DNA of 39,169 bases, taken from NCBI GenBank assembly GCA_032718475.1, contig JAUCBJ010007743.1:1-39169 (forward strand), written 5' to 3'. Every line of letters starts with the position of its first letter. The first letter of the stretch is position 1. The notes beneath the pieces are model-generated. The model was not told the DNA's origin and did no database searches. It saw only the letters and a list, made by a program, of their open reading frames with translations. Shown here piece after piece: positions 1 through 11,288 of the stretch. Origin of the DNA: Nemertoderma westbladi (taxonomy: Eukaryota; Xenacoelomorpha; Nemertodermatida; Nemertodermatidae). The position numbers and the translations under genes are program-made.

Positions 1-29
1 GGCAATCTAGGGGTATAGAGCCCGGTGTA

Positions 30-2430
30 GTGTACATAGGGCCATACTTAGTGGATGCCAGGGGAATTAAGTTAGTGGGTTGGGCGGGACCGCAGGAGGG
101 CGAATCCGAGGTTAACCCCGAGGATTCGGTCTCGTCGGTCGGCGAAAACCTCAGAAAGCGGGGGAAAGTTAGTAGGACGGGGAGGCGACGGGAGTCCGTC
201 GCGACCGACAAGTCTGCTACATCCTCCGCAAAAGTAAGAAGGGTGCTAGAAATAGATCTGGCGTGCCAGTTGGATATGGTGGCGCTAGACCAAAAGGAGT
301 TAGAGAGACAGTTGGAAGAGGGGAGTGCATTGTTGGAGAGAGAGAGAGAACTGGCGAGAGAGAATAAAGAAAGGGCCGAGAGGGTCGCGAGAAACTTTAG
401 AGAGTGTGAGGAGATAGAAATGAGGGAAAGAAAGGAGCGGGAAGAGCGAGAGGCGAAAGAGGCGAGTGAACGTAAAGAGCGTGAGGCGGAGCGAGACCGC
501 GCAGCCGCGAGGCGGCTTGAGAGGATTGCGAGGGAGGCAGAGCTGGCCGAGCAAAGCTTGCGAGAGGATGGGGAGAGAGAGAGAGCGGGAAAGCACGTGC
601 GAGATGACATGCACGCCCGGTTGAGGGGGCTTATGCAATACCAGGCCAAACAGAAGCGCCGATTGAAGCTGGCGCAGTTGGGGCTGTCAGAGAGTGAGGC
701 TGGCTCGGGCAGTGTAATGAGGAGCCAGAAGTTATGGAAACGTTTGTTAATACCCCACTTACAGGGACCGGACGACAGACCCAAGACTGGTGTAACCGTA
801 CGGGCGGGGGGGGGGGGGGGGGGTAATAATAATACGTTAGAGAACGTTCATAGCAGGAAATAATATTTTGCCCGATAATAGTAATTTAAATCCGAATGAT
901 TCTAATTTAAACGTACATAGTAATCCTAGTAATTTAAATAATAATTTAGATCCGAATATACAAAATAATTCAAATAATATAATCACGCAAAATAATTTAA
1001 ATAACAATCCTAATTCGAACGACCAAAATAATCCCGTTTCTAATACAGATGTGCAAAATAATTTAAATAATTTAGAGAATAGTGTTGATAATGGTGCTAT
1101 TAATATAAACATGGCGGACGCAGGTGGCCCGGCAAATGAGAGCCTGGTAGGCCACGTAGTCAGTAGGCAGGGAGCAACGGGGGTGAGAAACCCCAATGAG
1201 AGCCTGGTAGGCCACGTAATCAGTAGGCAGGAGGTGGCGGGGGTGAGAAACCCCAATGAGGGCCTGGTAGGCCACGTAGTTAGTAGGCAGGAAGTAGCGG
1301 GGTTGAGTCAACCCGACGGGAGCCTGCCAGGCCACACAGTGATAGAGGGAGAGGCGGGGGTGAGTAGACCCAGCCGCAGTGGAGTTGGTGCGTCGACTGG
1401 AGAGGGGTGTAGGGGCGAAGTGAGAGATAGTGAAGTGATAGGTGGCGAGCGGGGGGGGGGGGGGGGCTACAGGAGCCCTACAACGAGAGATTAGTAGCGA
1501 GAGGGCGGGGCAGAGAGTGCCCCACAGGCGTCGGCGGATAATGCACGGGGCGAATTAGGTGAACCGCAGCACCCGGCGATGGAGAATAGTAGGGGGATTA
1601 CGAGTATCCCCAGCGGCGTGCGACCGGGTAGAGAGAGAGAGGTTAACGTCGCGAGGGGGCGAGCGACGAGACGTCGAGCCCAGTCAGAAGAGGGAAGAAG
1701 AACAGTGGAGTTTAACCGGGAGGTCGACGAGAGATCTCACGAGCGGGGACACTGCACTGCAGAGAGAAGATGGGAAGAGAGTAGAAGAAGTGTCGTCGCG
1801 AACGACAGAAGAGCAAGGATGGATAGCGAGCCGTCGGCAGTAGAAATGGAGACGGAGAGTCAGTGGGGTTGAACTCCGGGAGATTGCCGTCGTCCCGGAG
1901 AAGCGCGACCTGGCGAGGTGTACTATACGCCGAGAGAGGGGTATAGGGTGTGTGAGGATGAGAACAGTAGAGGAGATCGAAGAGAAACTTCCCGACGGGA
2001 TATAACTGCCGATCGAGGATACGGTAGCCGTGGGGAGGACTTCTTGGATTATTCGAGAAGGTTAAACTTCGAACCCGAGCGACACATACAGACTGTAGGA
2101 CATACTGTAGGCCTTACTGCACATACTATAGGCCATGCTGGGAGAGATAATGTAGGCGATAGGGCAGCGCGGATGACGGGATTAAACCCGGAAGTCGCGG
2201 AGTACATACCGGCAGGTAGGCCAGAAGTGGATAGGCCTATACCGGTACCAGCACAACAGCATGACTACAGCATGCAAGGACATAACATATATCCAGGGGA
2301 GGGGAGAGTTATTGCAGATAGGTGCATGGGCCCCAATATATTAACATCAACCCCAGTACCAAACATACCGGTGGGGGTGGGGGTGACATTCCCCCATCAC
2401 AATATCAACAATATACTCAAACAGGAATAA
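30..2430 (+). pseudogene. Decayed N-terminal gag region: coiled coil, Asn-rich tract, short repeats
   Basis: Open stretches at 30-863, 868-1494 and 1918-2430 lie in two frames and look like one degraded polyprotein start. The first (277 codons) is rich in Glu/Arg/Lys from about residue 85 to 220, with heptad-like ER/EK runs, so a long coiled coil is likely. The second opens with an Asn-rich tract (about 75 residues) followed by 20-residue repeats. The third has TVGH/TIGH-type repeats. G runs of 18 (806-823) and 16 (1451-1466) sit near the breaks. No conserved domain is recognised. Assignment to gag rests on position upstream of the gag core. From 1495 to 1917 only short Arg-rich open stretches occur and no clear gene is seen. 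Confidence 0.45.
1134..1345 (+). repeat. 60-bp tandem repeat inside gag
   Basis: About 3.5 units of 60 bp begin near 1134, 1194, 1254 and 1314. Each encodes about 20 residues with the core SLVGHVVSRQ followed by a Gly-Val-Arg-Asn-Pro type end. The fourth unit is diverged (SLPGHTV). The period is a multiple of three, so the repeat preserved the frame as it expanded. Confidence 0.85.
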
Positions 2431-3541
2431 GAACATCGAACCACCTGGATGAGAACAGATCATGCGACACCGAAATATGGAGGGGGCCGCTACCCCCAAT
2501 GATATATCCGACGCAGAGAAAGGCAGCAGATAGGATGGGCGGACCGCACCCAACAGGGGAATCTATACAGCATCCATCGAACCCATTGGAAGCACAAGCG
2601 ATGGGAATGGCTACATTGATCGATGCATTAAAAACCAGGATCGAGTTACCACCCGTAGAACCATTTAAATTCGATGGGAGTAGGCCGGAAGAATACCTGC
2701 AGTTTCGGCGCATGTATAGCAATGAAATACTAACGAAGAACTTGACGCAGGCGGAGTGCCTAAAATATCTACAAGTGTATACAGGAGGCCCAGCATACGA
2801 CATTGTGAGGCAGTACCAGGGCATCGAGGGCGGCTTCACGACAGCATGGCGGGCACTAGACAGGGAATACGGGCACCCGGCCAAGATCATCCGGCAGACC
2901 CTGAGAGGTACAACATCGGGTGGCCTACAGGATAACCCCGTTAGCATAAAGACATTTGCGAACAAAGTTGAGAAGGCGCTAATCGTGTTAAAGACGCTAG
3001 ACGCACCATACGAACTCAACGTGTCTAATAACATCACCACGATAGCGCAGGCACTGCCGATGTGGCTGCGCAACAAGTGGAGGAAGATTGCTTTCTCCAC
3101 CCGAGACAAGACGGGTGCGGAACCGGGCCTAGAAGAAATGTCGAGCTTCCTGAACTATGAAGCCGAACTGATAGCGGACCCAGTCTATAGCGAGGATAGC
3201 CTGGGAAAGGGACCAAAGACCGAATACCATAGGCCGAAACCAGAACACAACACGGCGAACGCATTGCCAAAGCTCAGACAATCGCTGCCATACGCGGCGA
3301 TGCAGGGGACTGCTAGTCCTTATGTAGCCAGGGGTAAGACTACATCATGGAGCGGACAGGGGATAAATAACAACACAAATAAACATAACCCCAACACGCC
3401 CAGTAGGCCGAACCCAAACAATAAGAACAGTAGGGACTTCGGTACGAACGCAAGTGCGATACGCAGCGCCTATACAAGGACGGATATAACCCAAACAACA
3501 AATGCCAACTACACACGAACGCACTTCATCAGACCATGAAC
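2322..3541 (+). pseudogene. BEL/Pao gag core (DUF1759-like)
   Basis: This is the structural polyprotein core, expected to assemble the cytoplasmic particle. Residues about 110-300 of this 405-codon stretch match the BEL/Pao gag pattern: LPPVEPFKFDGSRPEEYLQF, then a helical region with YLQVYTGGPAYDIV and a DREYG motif. The frame is joined to upstream gag sequence in another frame near the G-rich stretch at 2370-2385, where an indel is likely. The tail is rich in Asn and Thr, as often before zinc knuckles. The ORF ends at a TGA at 3537-3539, just before the knuckle region. Family assignment is from motif recognition only. Confidence 0.65.
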
Positions 3542-3788
3542 TGCAGGTATTGGCAAGCACTACCCAGGGAAGATCAGGTAGAATACGCGAGGAGGAATGA
3601 AATTTGTTCTCGATGTGTGATGAGTGGACATAGCTAACCAATGCAAGGAAACACCAATCAAATTCGGTCAAGGCAAAGGACAGACGATGGCGACAAGCAC
3701 CGTAGGGGCGAAGAAGAGAGGAACGGTACTACTCGGGGTAGTACCAGTGAGGGTAATTGGATAAGGCGATCGATCAGTAACCACGCTG
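3536..3788 (+). pseudogene. Broken gag zinc knuckle and gag-protease linker
   Basis: Read one frame over from the gag core, this stretch encodes the BEL-type knuckle run: CRYW, then after about 17 residues ICSRCVMSGH, followed by TAA at 3615-3617. The final Cys of the CCHC set lies in another frame just after that stop, so at least one indel is needed. The protease leader (TVLLGVVPVRV) then runs in the pol frame and is cut by a TAA at 3762-3764. In intact relatives this stretch is continuous from gag into protease, so the copy is dead here. Confidence 0.55.
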
Positions 3789-5321
3789 ATGCTGGTCGAC
3801 AGTGGAGCAGCCTTCACGTTGGTCGAAAATTGGGTGGCCGAAGAGATAGGATTGAAGATGAGGCCAAGTAGAATGGCGGTAACAACCATTTCCAGCAAGG
3901 ATGAGGTCCTGGAAATGAGAACTGGATGGTGCGAGATAGCAGCGATAGCACCGGGATGCGATTATGGGGCGACCATCGACCCCATCCAGGTGATAGAGTC
4001 TATAAATATCAACGCCAGGCGACCAACCAACATCGAGGTCGAACAATATAAATTCCTGGACAATATCGACTTCTCAATACCAGAGGTGGACGTTAGGAAG
4101 GTATCCATTATAGTACGAATGGACTGCCCGACGGCCCACGAGAGAATGCAGACGGTCTTCGGTGAAGACAGGCAGTGTGACCTGGTGGCGATTTTAACAC
4201 CATTCAGGTGGACGCTGAGCAGCCCAATTAAAACCAAGATACCGTTTAGGATGTCGGAGACATCAGGGTGCATGTTCGCGGGAACTATGCGAGAGATGGG
4301 AGATGAGGGAGCGGAGGAGCAGCTCAGGAGACTGCTCAGGCAGGATTTTGGGGGATTGAAAGAGACCGTGGTTGGAACCTCGGTAGAAGATAAACAGGCT
4401 TTACAACGCGTAAAGGAATCGATGACATGCGACGAGGGGCGGTATACCATAGGGATGGTATGGAAACAGCCAAAACTACCGCTACCCGGCAACAAAGGAA
4501 TGGTACTCACGAGGCTTCGTAAGTTGAAGCAAACGCTAAAACGGAGCCACGAAAAGAATGAGTACATTCATAAGACGATTAGGAAGTATGTCGAGAAAGG
4601 ATGGGCCGTGGAGTTACCGGTCGATGAACCGAACACGGACAGGACCTACTACCTACCACTTCACGTGGCTCTAGATCCAAAGAAAGGTAAACTACGGATG
4701 GTAGTTGACGCATCAGCTAAGACCGAAGGCAAATGCCTAAACGATTATCTGTTAGAGGGTCCCAATATCTACAACTCAGGGATCGAGGTCCTACTCAGAT
4801 TCAGAAACGGAAGGCACGCCTTCACCTGCAACATTGAAGGCATGTTCAACCAGGTCCGTGTTACGGAGGAGGATAGCGACAGCCAGCGCTTCCTATGGTA
4901 CAACGGCGATGAGGAATCGTCGACAATACAGATGTACAAGATGGTGGTGCAGAATATGGGGGCCAAGTCATCCTCATTTACGATGACTGTGGCTGTGAGG
5001 GACACAGTAGAGGGGAAAGAGGAGAGATACAGCGCCAAATCCGTCGATATGATTCGACACGGATTCTATGTAGATGACGGGATGGAGTCTGGAAACACGG
5101 TTAAAGAACTACTGGATACAGGCCGTGAAGTTCGCGACATCCTTAAAGGATCCGGGTTTAACCTGACCAAGTTCCAATCCAGCTCGGAAGAGTTCATGAG
5201 AGCCATAGGGGACAGGAGGCCAGAATCAACCATGGACAATCCCACAACAGCCAAGGGACAAGACATGGCGAACAAGAGGGTAGAGTCCCAACAGAAGGCA
5301 CTAGGGATCGTGTGGAACTGA
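3789..5321 (+). pseudogene. pol: BEL/Pao protease and reverse transcriptase
   Basis: Residue numbers are from 3789. The aspartic protease shows LVDSGAAFTLV with the catalytic Asp at residue 4. Reverse transcriptase runs from about residue 230. It shows MVVDASAK at 304-311, motif A at 347-356 and the BEL-type YVDD at 427-430. Motif A reads CNIEGMF: the first catalytic aspartate expected in this family is Asn348 (codon AAC), a likely inactivating G-to-A change. The frame stops at a TGA (5319-5321) where relatives carry an aromatic or other residue and continue in the same frame. Homology resumes immediately after the stop, so the break is point damage, not a natural end. The ORF start is arbitrary because the true protein begins upstream. 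Confidence 0.85.
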
Positions 5322-6248
5322 GAGACAGACGAGTTTAAGTACCAACTGAGCCAGGAGGGTGCGGACATCCACACAAACAGGGGCTATGTATCGTACATAG
5401 CGAGGATATACGATCCCCTAGGCCTAGCATCCCCATTATTAGTCACGGGGAAACAGATACTTAAGAAAGTATATAAGCTAAAGGACGAATGGGATACAGA
5501 GGTCCCAGAAGAGATCAGCAAGCAGTGATGCAAGTGGACAGAGAGTTTAGAACAGATGGGGACATACAGCTTGCCACGCGTGTATTTCCCGGATGGGGAC
5601 ATGACGAATCTGGATCTACACATGTTCTCCGATGCGTCGTTGGAGGCATACGGAGCAGCACTTTACCTAGTACAACAGGAGGGGGCTCATAAGCCCAGAC
5701 TTGCATTCAGCAAAGCGAAGTTGACACCGCCAGATTCAGCATCGGTCCCGAAACTCGAGTTGACAGCTGCGAGGTTAGGAGTAAGGGCCACAGCCTACTT
5801 GATGGACGCTATTCCCAACATAGTGGAAACACACTACTGGAGGGACTCCATGGTAGTGCTTGGTTGGCTACACAATGAGAAGACGAGATACCCTATATTC
5901 GTCGCAAATAGGGTGGACGAAATAAGAGCGACGACGGAGTTGGAAAGGTGGCACTACTGCCCAACGGACGAGAACCCAGCGGACTGGTTATCGAGGGGCG
6001 TGGCACGCCACACTTTCTTGAAGAAGGAAGTATTGTGGCAGCACGGACCGCAATTTCTGAACGATAAGACAGCCTGGCCACCGATGAAGAAGGTAGACCC
6101 GGGCTCAGATGAAGTAGTATTAGGGGAAGAGGGAGGAGATTCAGAAGGTGAAGAGATATATAGCCAGATGGTGAGGGAGATAAGGGACGTGCAACCAAAA
6201 CCGGAAGAACTATGCGATAACCAGGGATTTCCTCAAGGGAGTCGGTAA
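5322..6248 (+). pseudogene. pol: BEL/Pao RT connection and RNase H domain
   Basis: This continues in the protease-RT frame after the TGA at 5319. A second TGA (5526-5528) falls where the family usually has Trp. The longest open piece begins at 5556. RNase H residues, numbered from 5556, are Asp27 (FSDASLEAYG), Glu69 (PKLELTAARLG) and Asp97 (YWRDSMVVLGWL), with the downstream PADWLSRG motif. It would remove RNA from the RNA:DNA hybrid during reverse transcription. The frame ends at 6248, and integrase continues in the next frame, so an indel lies about 6215-6235. Confidence 0.8.
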
Positions 6249-7640
6249 AGACACCAAAAATAAACCAAACATCGATCTGGAGGGAGCGGCCAAGGCCGTG
6301 ATTCGCTACGAATAGAGAAAGAACTACGGCGACGAAGTGGAGCGCGTCGGTAAACAACAGCATCTCCGCCGGGACAGTGAGCTGATCATGCTGTCGCCAC
6401 AACTCAATGACGATGGGATCTTAGTAATGAATTCCAGAGTGCTAAATATCAACAGCATCATCATTCCACCAAAGCCCATCATCATCCCTAATGGATCGCC
6501 GATAGTCCACCAGATCATCTGGGACTCCCACAAGTCGATATGGCACGGGGGCACCAACCGAACCCTCACGGAGATACGAAGGACCGTTTGGGTCAAACAG
6601 TTAAGGAAGAAGGTAAAGGCGGTAGTGGGGAAGTGCCAGACCTGCCGACGGACGAAGAAGGAGCGGGCCATACAGGAGATGGCGCCACTACCGGCCAGTA
6701 GGGTGAGACAGCACAACCCGCCATTCACGCACTGCGGTGTGGATATGTTCGGGCCGATAAAAATCAGGGTGATGCGGCACACGGAGAAGCGCTATGGCAT
6801 TATCTTCGTATGTAACAACACACGGGCGGTAGGGATAGAACTCGCCCAAGACGCAACCGCATCGGCATTCATCAATGCCCTAGAGAGGTTCAGAGACTGC
6901 AAAGGTGGGACGATCGCAGTAATATACTCCGACAACGGAACCAACTTTGTGGGGGCAGAGAACGAGCTGGCAGATGCCTTGGACATCCTGGAAGGGGAGG
7001 AAGTCAGGGCAGCCATGAGAAGACGACAGGTGAAGTGGGAGAGGAGGACGCCATATTCACCGCATACTCTAGGATGCGTCGAGAGACTCGTGGGTAGTTC
7101 CAAGCGTCTAATGACGAAGTTGATGAACACCCACATGGTAACAGAAGATGTACTAAGGACGGTACTGGCAAAGTGCGAGGGTGTCATTAATAGCAGACCG
7201 CTATATCCAGAAAATGATGACCCAGAGTCATTAGATGTGCTGATACCCAGTCACTTTCTAATGGAGAGACCAGCGACCATCGACATGCGGGGTGTAGACC
7301 CAGACGATATACACTCCCGACAGAGTTGGAAAGTCGCTAAGGCGATAAGCGCGGAGTACTGGAGGAGGTGGGTCGAGGAATACCTACCCACACTTCATAG
7401 AAGTAGCAAGTGGAGAAATACCACTAGGGAGTTGAAGAAGGGTGATCTGGTGATCGTCACGGACGATACCATCATCAACAACCAATGGAGATTGGCAAGA
7501 GTAGTGGACACTTACTCCGATGAGGACGGAAGAGTCCGATCAGTAGAAGTGCGGATAGGTGGAAAGATAGGAGTGAGATATAGGAAAACCTACAGGAGGG
7601 CTGTAGGAAAGTGTTGCTTTCTAGAGGGCGCACCGTAATA
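6236..7640 (+). pseudogene. pol: BEL/Pao integrase
   Basis: The longest open piece is 6337-7638 (433 codons, non-ATG start), so the start is not biological. The zinc-binding domain uses His65, His70, Cys100 and Cys103. The rve catalytic triad is Asp136 (CGVDMFGP), Asp199 (YSDNGTNF) and Glu249 (GCVERLVGSSK). A BEL-type C-terminal domain (DUF5641-like, WRLARV) follows. Upstream, a TAG at 6313-6315 interrupts the homologous region and is one C-to-T step from CAG. The domain itself is complete and its catalytic residues are kept, in contrast to the damaged RT. It ends just before the satellite block. Confidence 0.85.
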
Positions 7641-7844
7641 TTTAGTCGTCCAAGTGTTGGACTGAGGGGGGTGGGATTGAGGGCGAGATGCCCTTCCCCA
7701 CACAAATATAAAAATATAAAAAAAATAATTAAAATAATAGAGAAAGAGAGAAAGGGAAAGGAAAGTAGTACATAGTAAGTATGCAGTAAGTAAGTAGGCA
7801 GATAGAAGTTAGTAAGAGTTAGTAGTAAGAGGGTACATAGTACC
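7641..7844 (+). other. Non-coding spacer after pol
   Basis: A-rich and purine-rich sequence runs into the first satellite unit (GGTAC-ata-GTACC at 7832-7844). No gene is seen. Confidence 0.6.
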
Positions 7845-9190
<1,346 letters not shown>

Positions 9191-9598
9191 AGTAAGAGGG
9201 TACGTAGTACCGTTAGTAGGAGAGTTAGTTAGTAGTAAGAGGGTACGTAGTACCGTTAGTTGGAGAGTTAGTTAGTAGTAAGAGGGTACGTAGTACCGCT
9301 AGTGGAGTGAGTTAGTTAGTTAGTTAGTAAGAGGGTACGTAGTACCGGTGGTAAAAGTTAGTGGAGTTAGAGGAGTTAGTAAGAGGGTACGTAGTACCGG
9401 TAGTAAGAGTAGTGGAGTAGTAAAAGGGTACATAGTACCGGTTAGTAAGAGTTAGAAGAGTTAATAGTAAGAGGGTACGTAGTACCGGTTAGTGAGAGTT
9501 AGTGGAGTTAGTTAGTAAGAGGGTACATAGTACCGGTTAGTAAGAGTTAGAAGAGTTAGTAGTAAGAGGGTACATAGTACCGGTTAGTAAGAGTTACT

Positions 9599-10526
9599 AC
9601 TACTAGGATCGGCATGCTGCATTGCAGCTGCATTTTTAAGAATGCTGTGCCGGCTTGTCAACAAAATTGCACCGCCACAACTCTCTATCACCCATGACAT
9701 TTGCTAGATCATCCGCATCTTTAAGGCCAGTGTCCTTTAAGATGCGTCTCAAGAAAGTCATGGGCTGTCCACCATGCTTATTCACTCCATGAGGCTGCCA
9801 AAGTACAAGATTATGCACTGGCTGGTCCTCACGGTGAAAGCAATGTCCTGCAAAGCGGAGGCGATTTTGTTCTAGTGTCAAGCTTGGGGGAACCAATGAG
9901 ACACCTCCAATGTTATATAGTGTCTGGTTGGAGATGTGTGCATTGTACTTGACACAATGAACCCGGTGTAGCATTCTTGTGAATGTGCCATCCAGAGATT
10001 TGGTGTCCTCAGCAGTTAGAGCCCAGCATGGACTCCCGTAGAGGAGTACTGGAACTACTGCTGCTCTAAATAATCGGACCTTAAGTTTCCGATTAATTCT
10101 CGGTGACTTCCAAATCCTGGAAAGCCTATTCAAGGCTGCCCATGCCTTTCCCTTACGTATTCGAAGGTCCTCACCTGACTTCCGGATCCATGATCCCAGG
10201 TAACAGAAGTCGTCCACATGCTCAAGCATACCATCCTTTGAGCTTATGCTCATCCGATCAGAGACTTGCTGAGGACTTTTAAAGTTAACTGTCAGAATTT
10301 TGGTCTTTCTGGAGTTAATAAAAAGACCAACACTAGAAGCAGCATGTTCTAATGAGCTGAGGAGCCGTTGGGCTCCCTCTAATGATTCTGAGAGTACTCC
10401 TAAGTCATCAGCAAAGTCTAGATCAGTTAGGTACTTGGCAGGATTTCCTCGACTTCTGGAGCCAGTAGGTGGAGTTATCATCACCCCATCATCATTATGA
10501 TGATCTAAGGACATGCGTAGAACAGA
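9599..10526 (-). mobile_element. 5'-truncated LINE (non-LTR) fragment
   Basis: The satellite is interrupted between about 9599 and 10526 by sequence coding for the C-terminal part of a non-LTR reverse transcriptase on the minus strand. Satellite units resume on both sides. The 3' end, at the left, finishes with short tag triplets. The fragment post-dates at least part of the satellite. Confidence 0.8.
9636..10514 (-). CDS. LINE reverse transcriptase, C-terminal part, open reading frame intact
   Basis: 292 codons without a stop. Residues 29-44 contain the RT motif C region (TDLDFADDLGVLSES, with FADD at 34-37), followed by the thumb-like GLFINSRKTK segment and a long C-terminal domain with YLGSW, LLYGSPCW and FTRMLHRV. 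These are typical of LINE-encoded endonuclease-RT proteins of invertebrates. Motif A, the palm N-terminus and the endonuclease are missing, so it cannot be active. The Met at 10514 lies within the truncated protein and is not a natural start. The open frame suggests a recent insertion. Confidence 0.8.
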   Translation of the reverse strand: MSLDHHNDDGVMITPPTGSRSRGNPAKYLTDLDFADDLGVLSESLEGAQRLLSSLEHAASSVGLFINSRKTKILTVNFKSPQQVSDRMSISSKDGMLEHVDDFCYLGSWIRKSGEDLRIRKGKAWAALNRLSRIWKSPRINRKLKVRLFRAAVVPVLLYGSPCWALTAEDTKSLDGTFTRMLHRVHCVKYNAHISNQTLYNIGGVSLVPPSLTLEQNRLRFAGHCFHREDQPVHNLVLWQPHGVNKHGGQPMTFLRRILKDTGLKDADDLANVMGDRELWRCNFVDKPAQHS

Positions 10527-10860
10527 ATTAGAAGAGTTAGTAGTAAGAGGGTACGTAGTACCGGTTAGTAAGAGTTAGAAGAGTTAGTAGTAAGAGGGTA
10601 CGTAGTACCGGTTAGTAAGAGTTAGTGGAGTTAGTTGGTAAGAGGGTACATAGTACCGGTAGTAAGAGTTAGTAGGAGTGAGAGGAGGAGTTAGAGGTTA
10701 GTAAGAGGGTATGTAGTACCGTTTAGTAGGAGTTAGTTAGAAGTTAGTAAGAGGGTACGTATAGTACAGTACCGTTAGTAGTAAGAGTTAGTGGTTGGAG
10801 GGTATGTATGATATAAATATAGTAAGAGTTAGTAGAGATTAGCTAGGAAGTTAGTAGAGC

Positions 10861-11288
10861 TAGTAGTGAGTAGTGAGAGGGGGGCACGTGGGTACAGCTG
10901 GATAAATCGTGTAGGCCACGTGACACATGTACTGCCCATAGAGTAGGCCAGAAAGTGGATTAAAACAGAAATAATCCATTAGTAGGCACTGATAGCACAG
11001 TTGTAGGATTAAATTAAATATTAAAATAAATAAAATTAGAAAATCAGACAAATTATGGTAACAGTAGGAGAAATATTCCAGAACATAATTAAAGTAACGG
11101 ACAGAATTACGAAATTTAGTAAAATTAAGCACTTTTAGGAAATAAGGTAGGAAAATTAGGCGAAAACCTAACATTCAGTGAGAAGTAGGCCATTATCGGA
11201 CTGTATAAACCATCCTAACTTCATCACTCATCTGTATTGCGCCTTGGCAAGGCACCACCTTATAGGTGAGCGATTGGGAGAGTTCGAA
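10861..11288 (+). other. Non-coding leader before the accessory ORF
   Basis: AT-rich sequence with no coding signal to about 11170. The accessory frame is open from 11178, but the first Met with a good local context (aaATGg) is at 11289. A spliced or internal transcript start would be needed to express the downstream frame. Nothing decisive is visible. Confidence 0.4.

Larger units (their letters stand above)
9191..10860 (+). repeat. Satellite with GGTAC-N3-GTACC dyad units
   Basis: Units of about 40-50 bp consist of TTAG-rich sequence plus agaGGTACnnaGTACCg-type dyads. Dyads start near 9199, 9242, 9285, 9334, 9386, 9427, 9474, 9522 and 9569. After the LINE insert they resume at 10550, 10597 and 10645, with two degenerate ones near 10709 and 10754. 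One more precedes the TTAG tract at 7832. Each dyad is a 5-bp palindrome with a 3-nt spacer (gta or ata). Confidence 0.9.

Noticed and set aside
5319-5528. UGA read as Trp (alternative genetic code)
   Set aside because: UGA appears at likely Trp sites in BEL pol, but the IFRD, SDR and gypsy genes use TGG for Trp, and pol also has TAA, TAG and frameshifts. Decay explains it.
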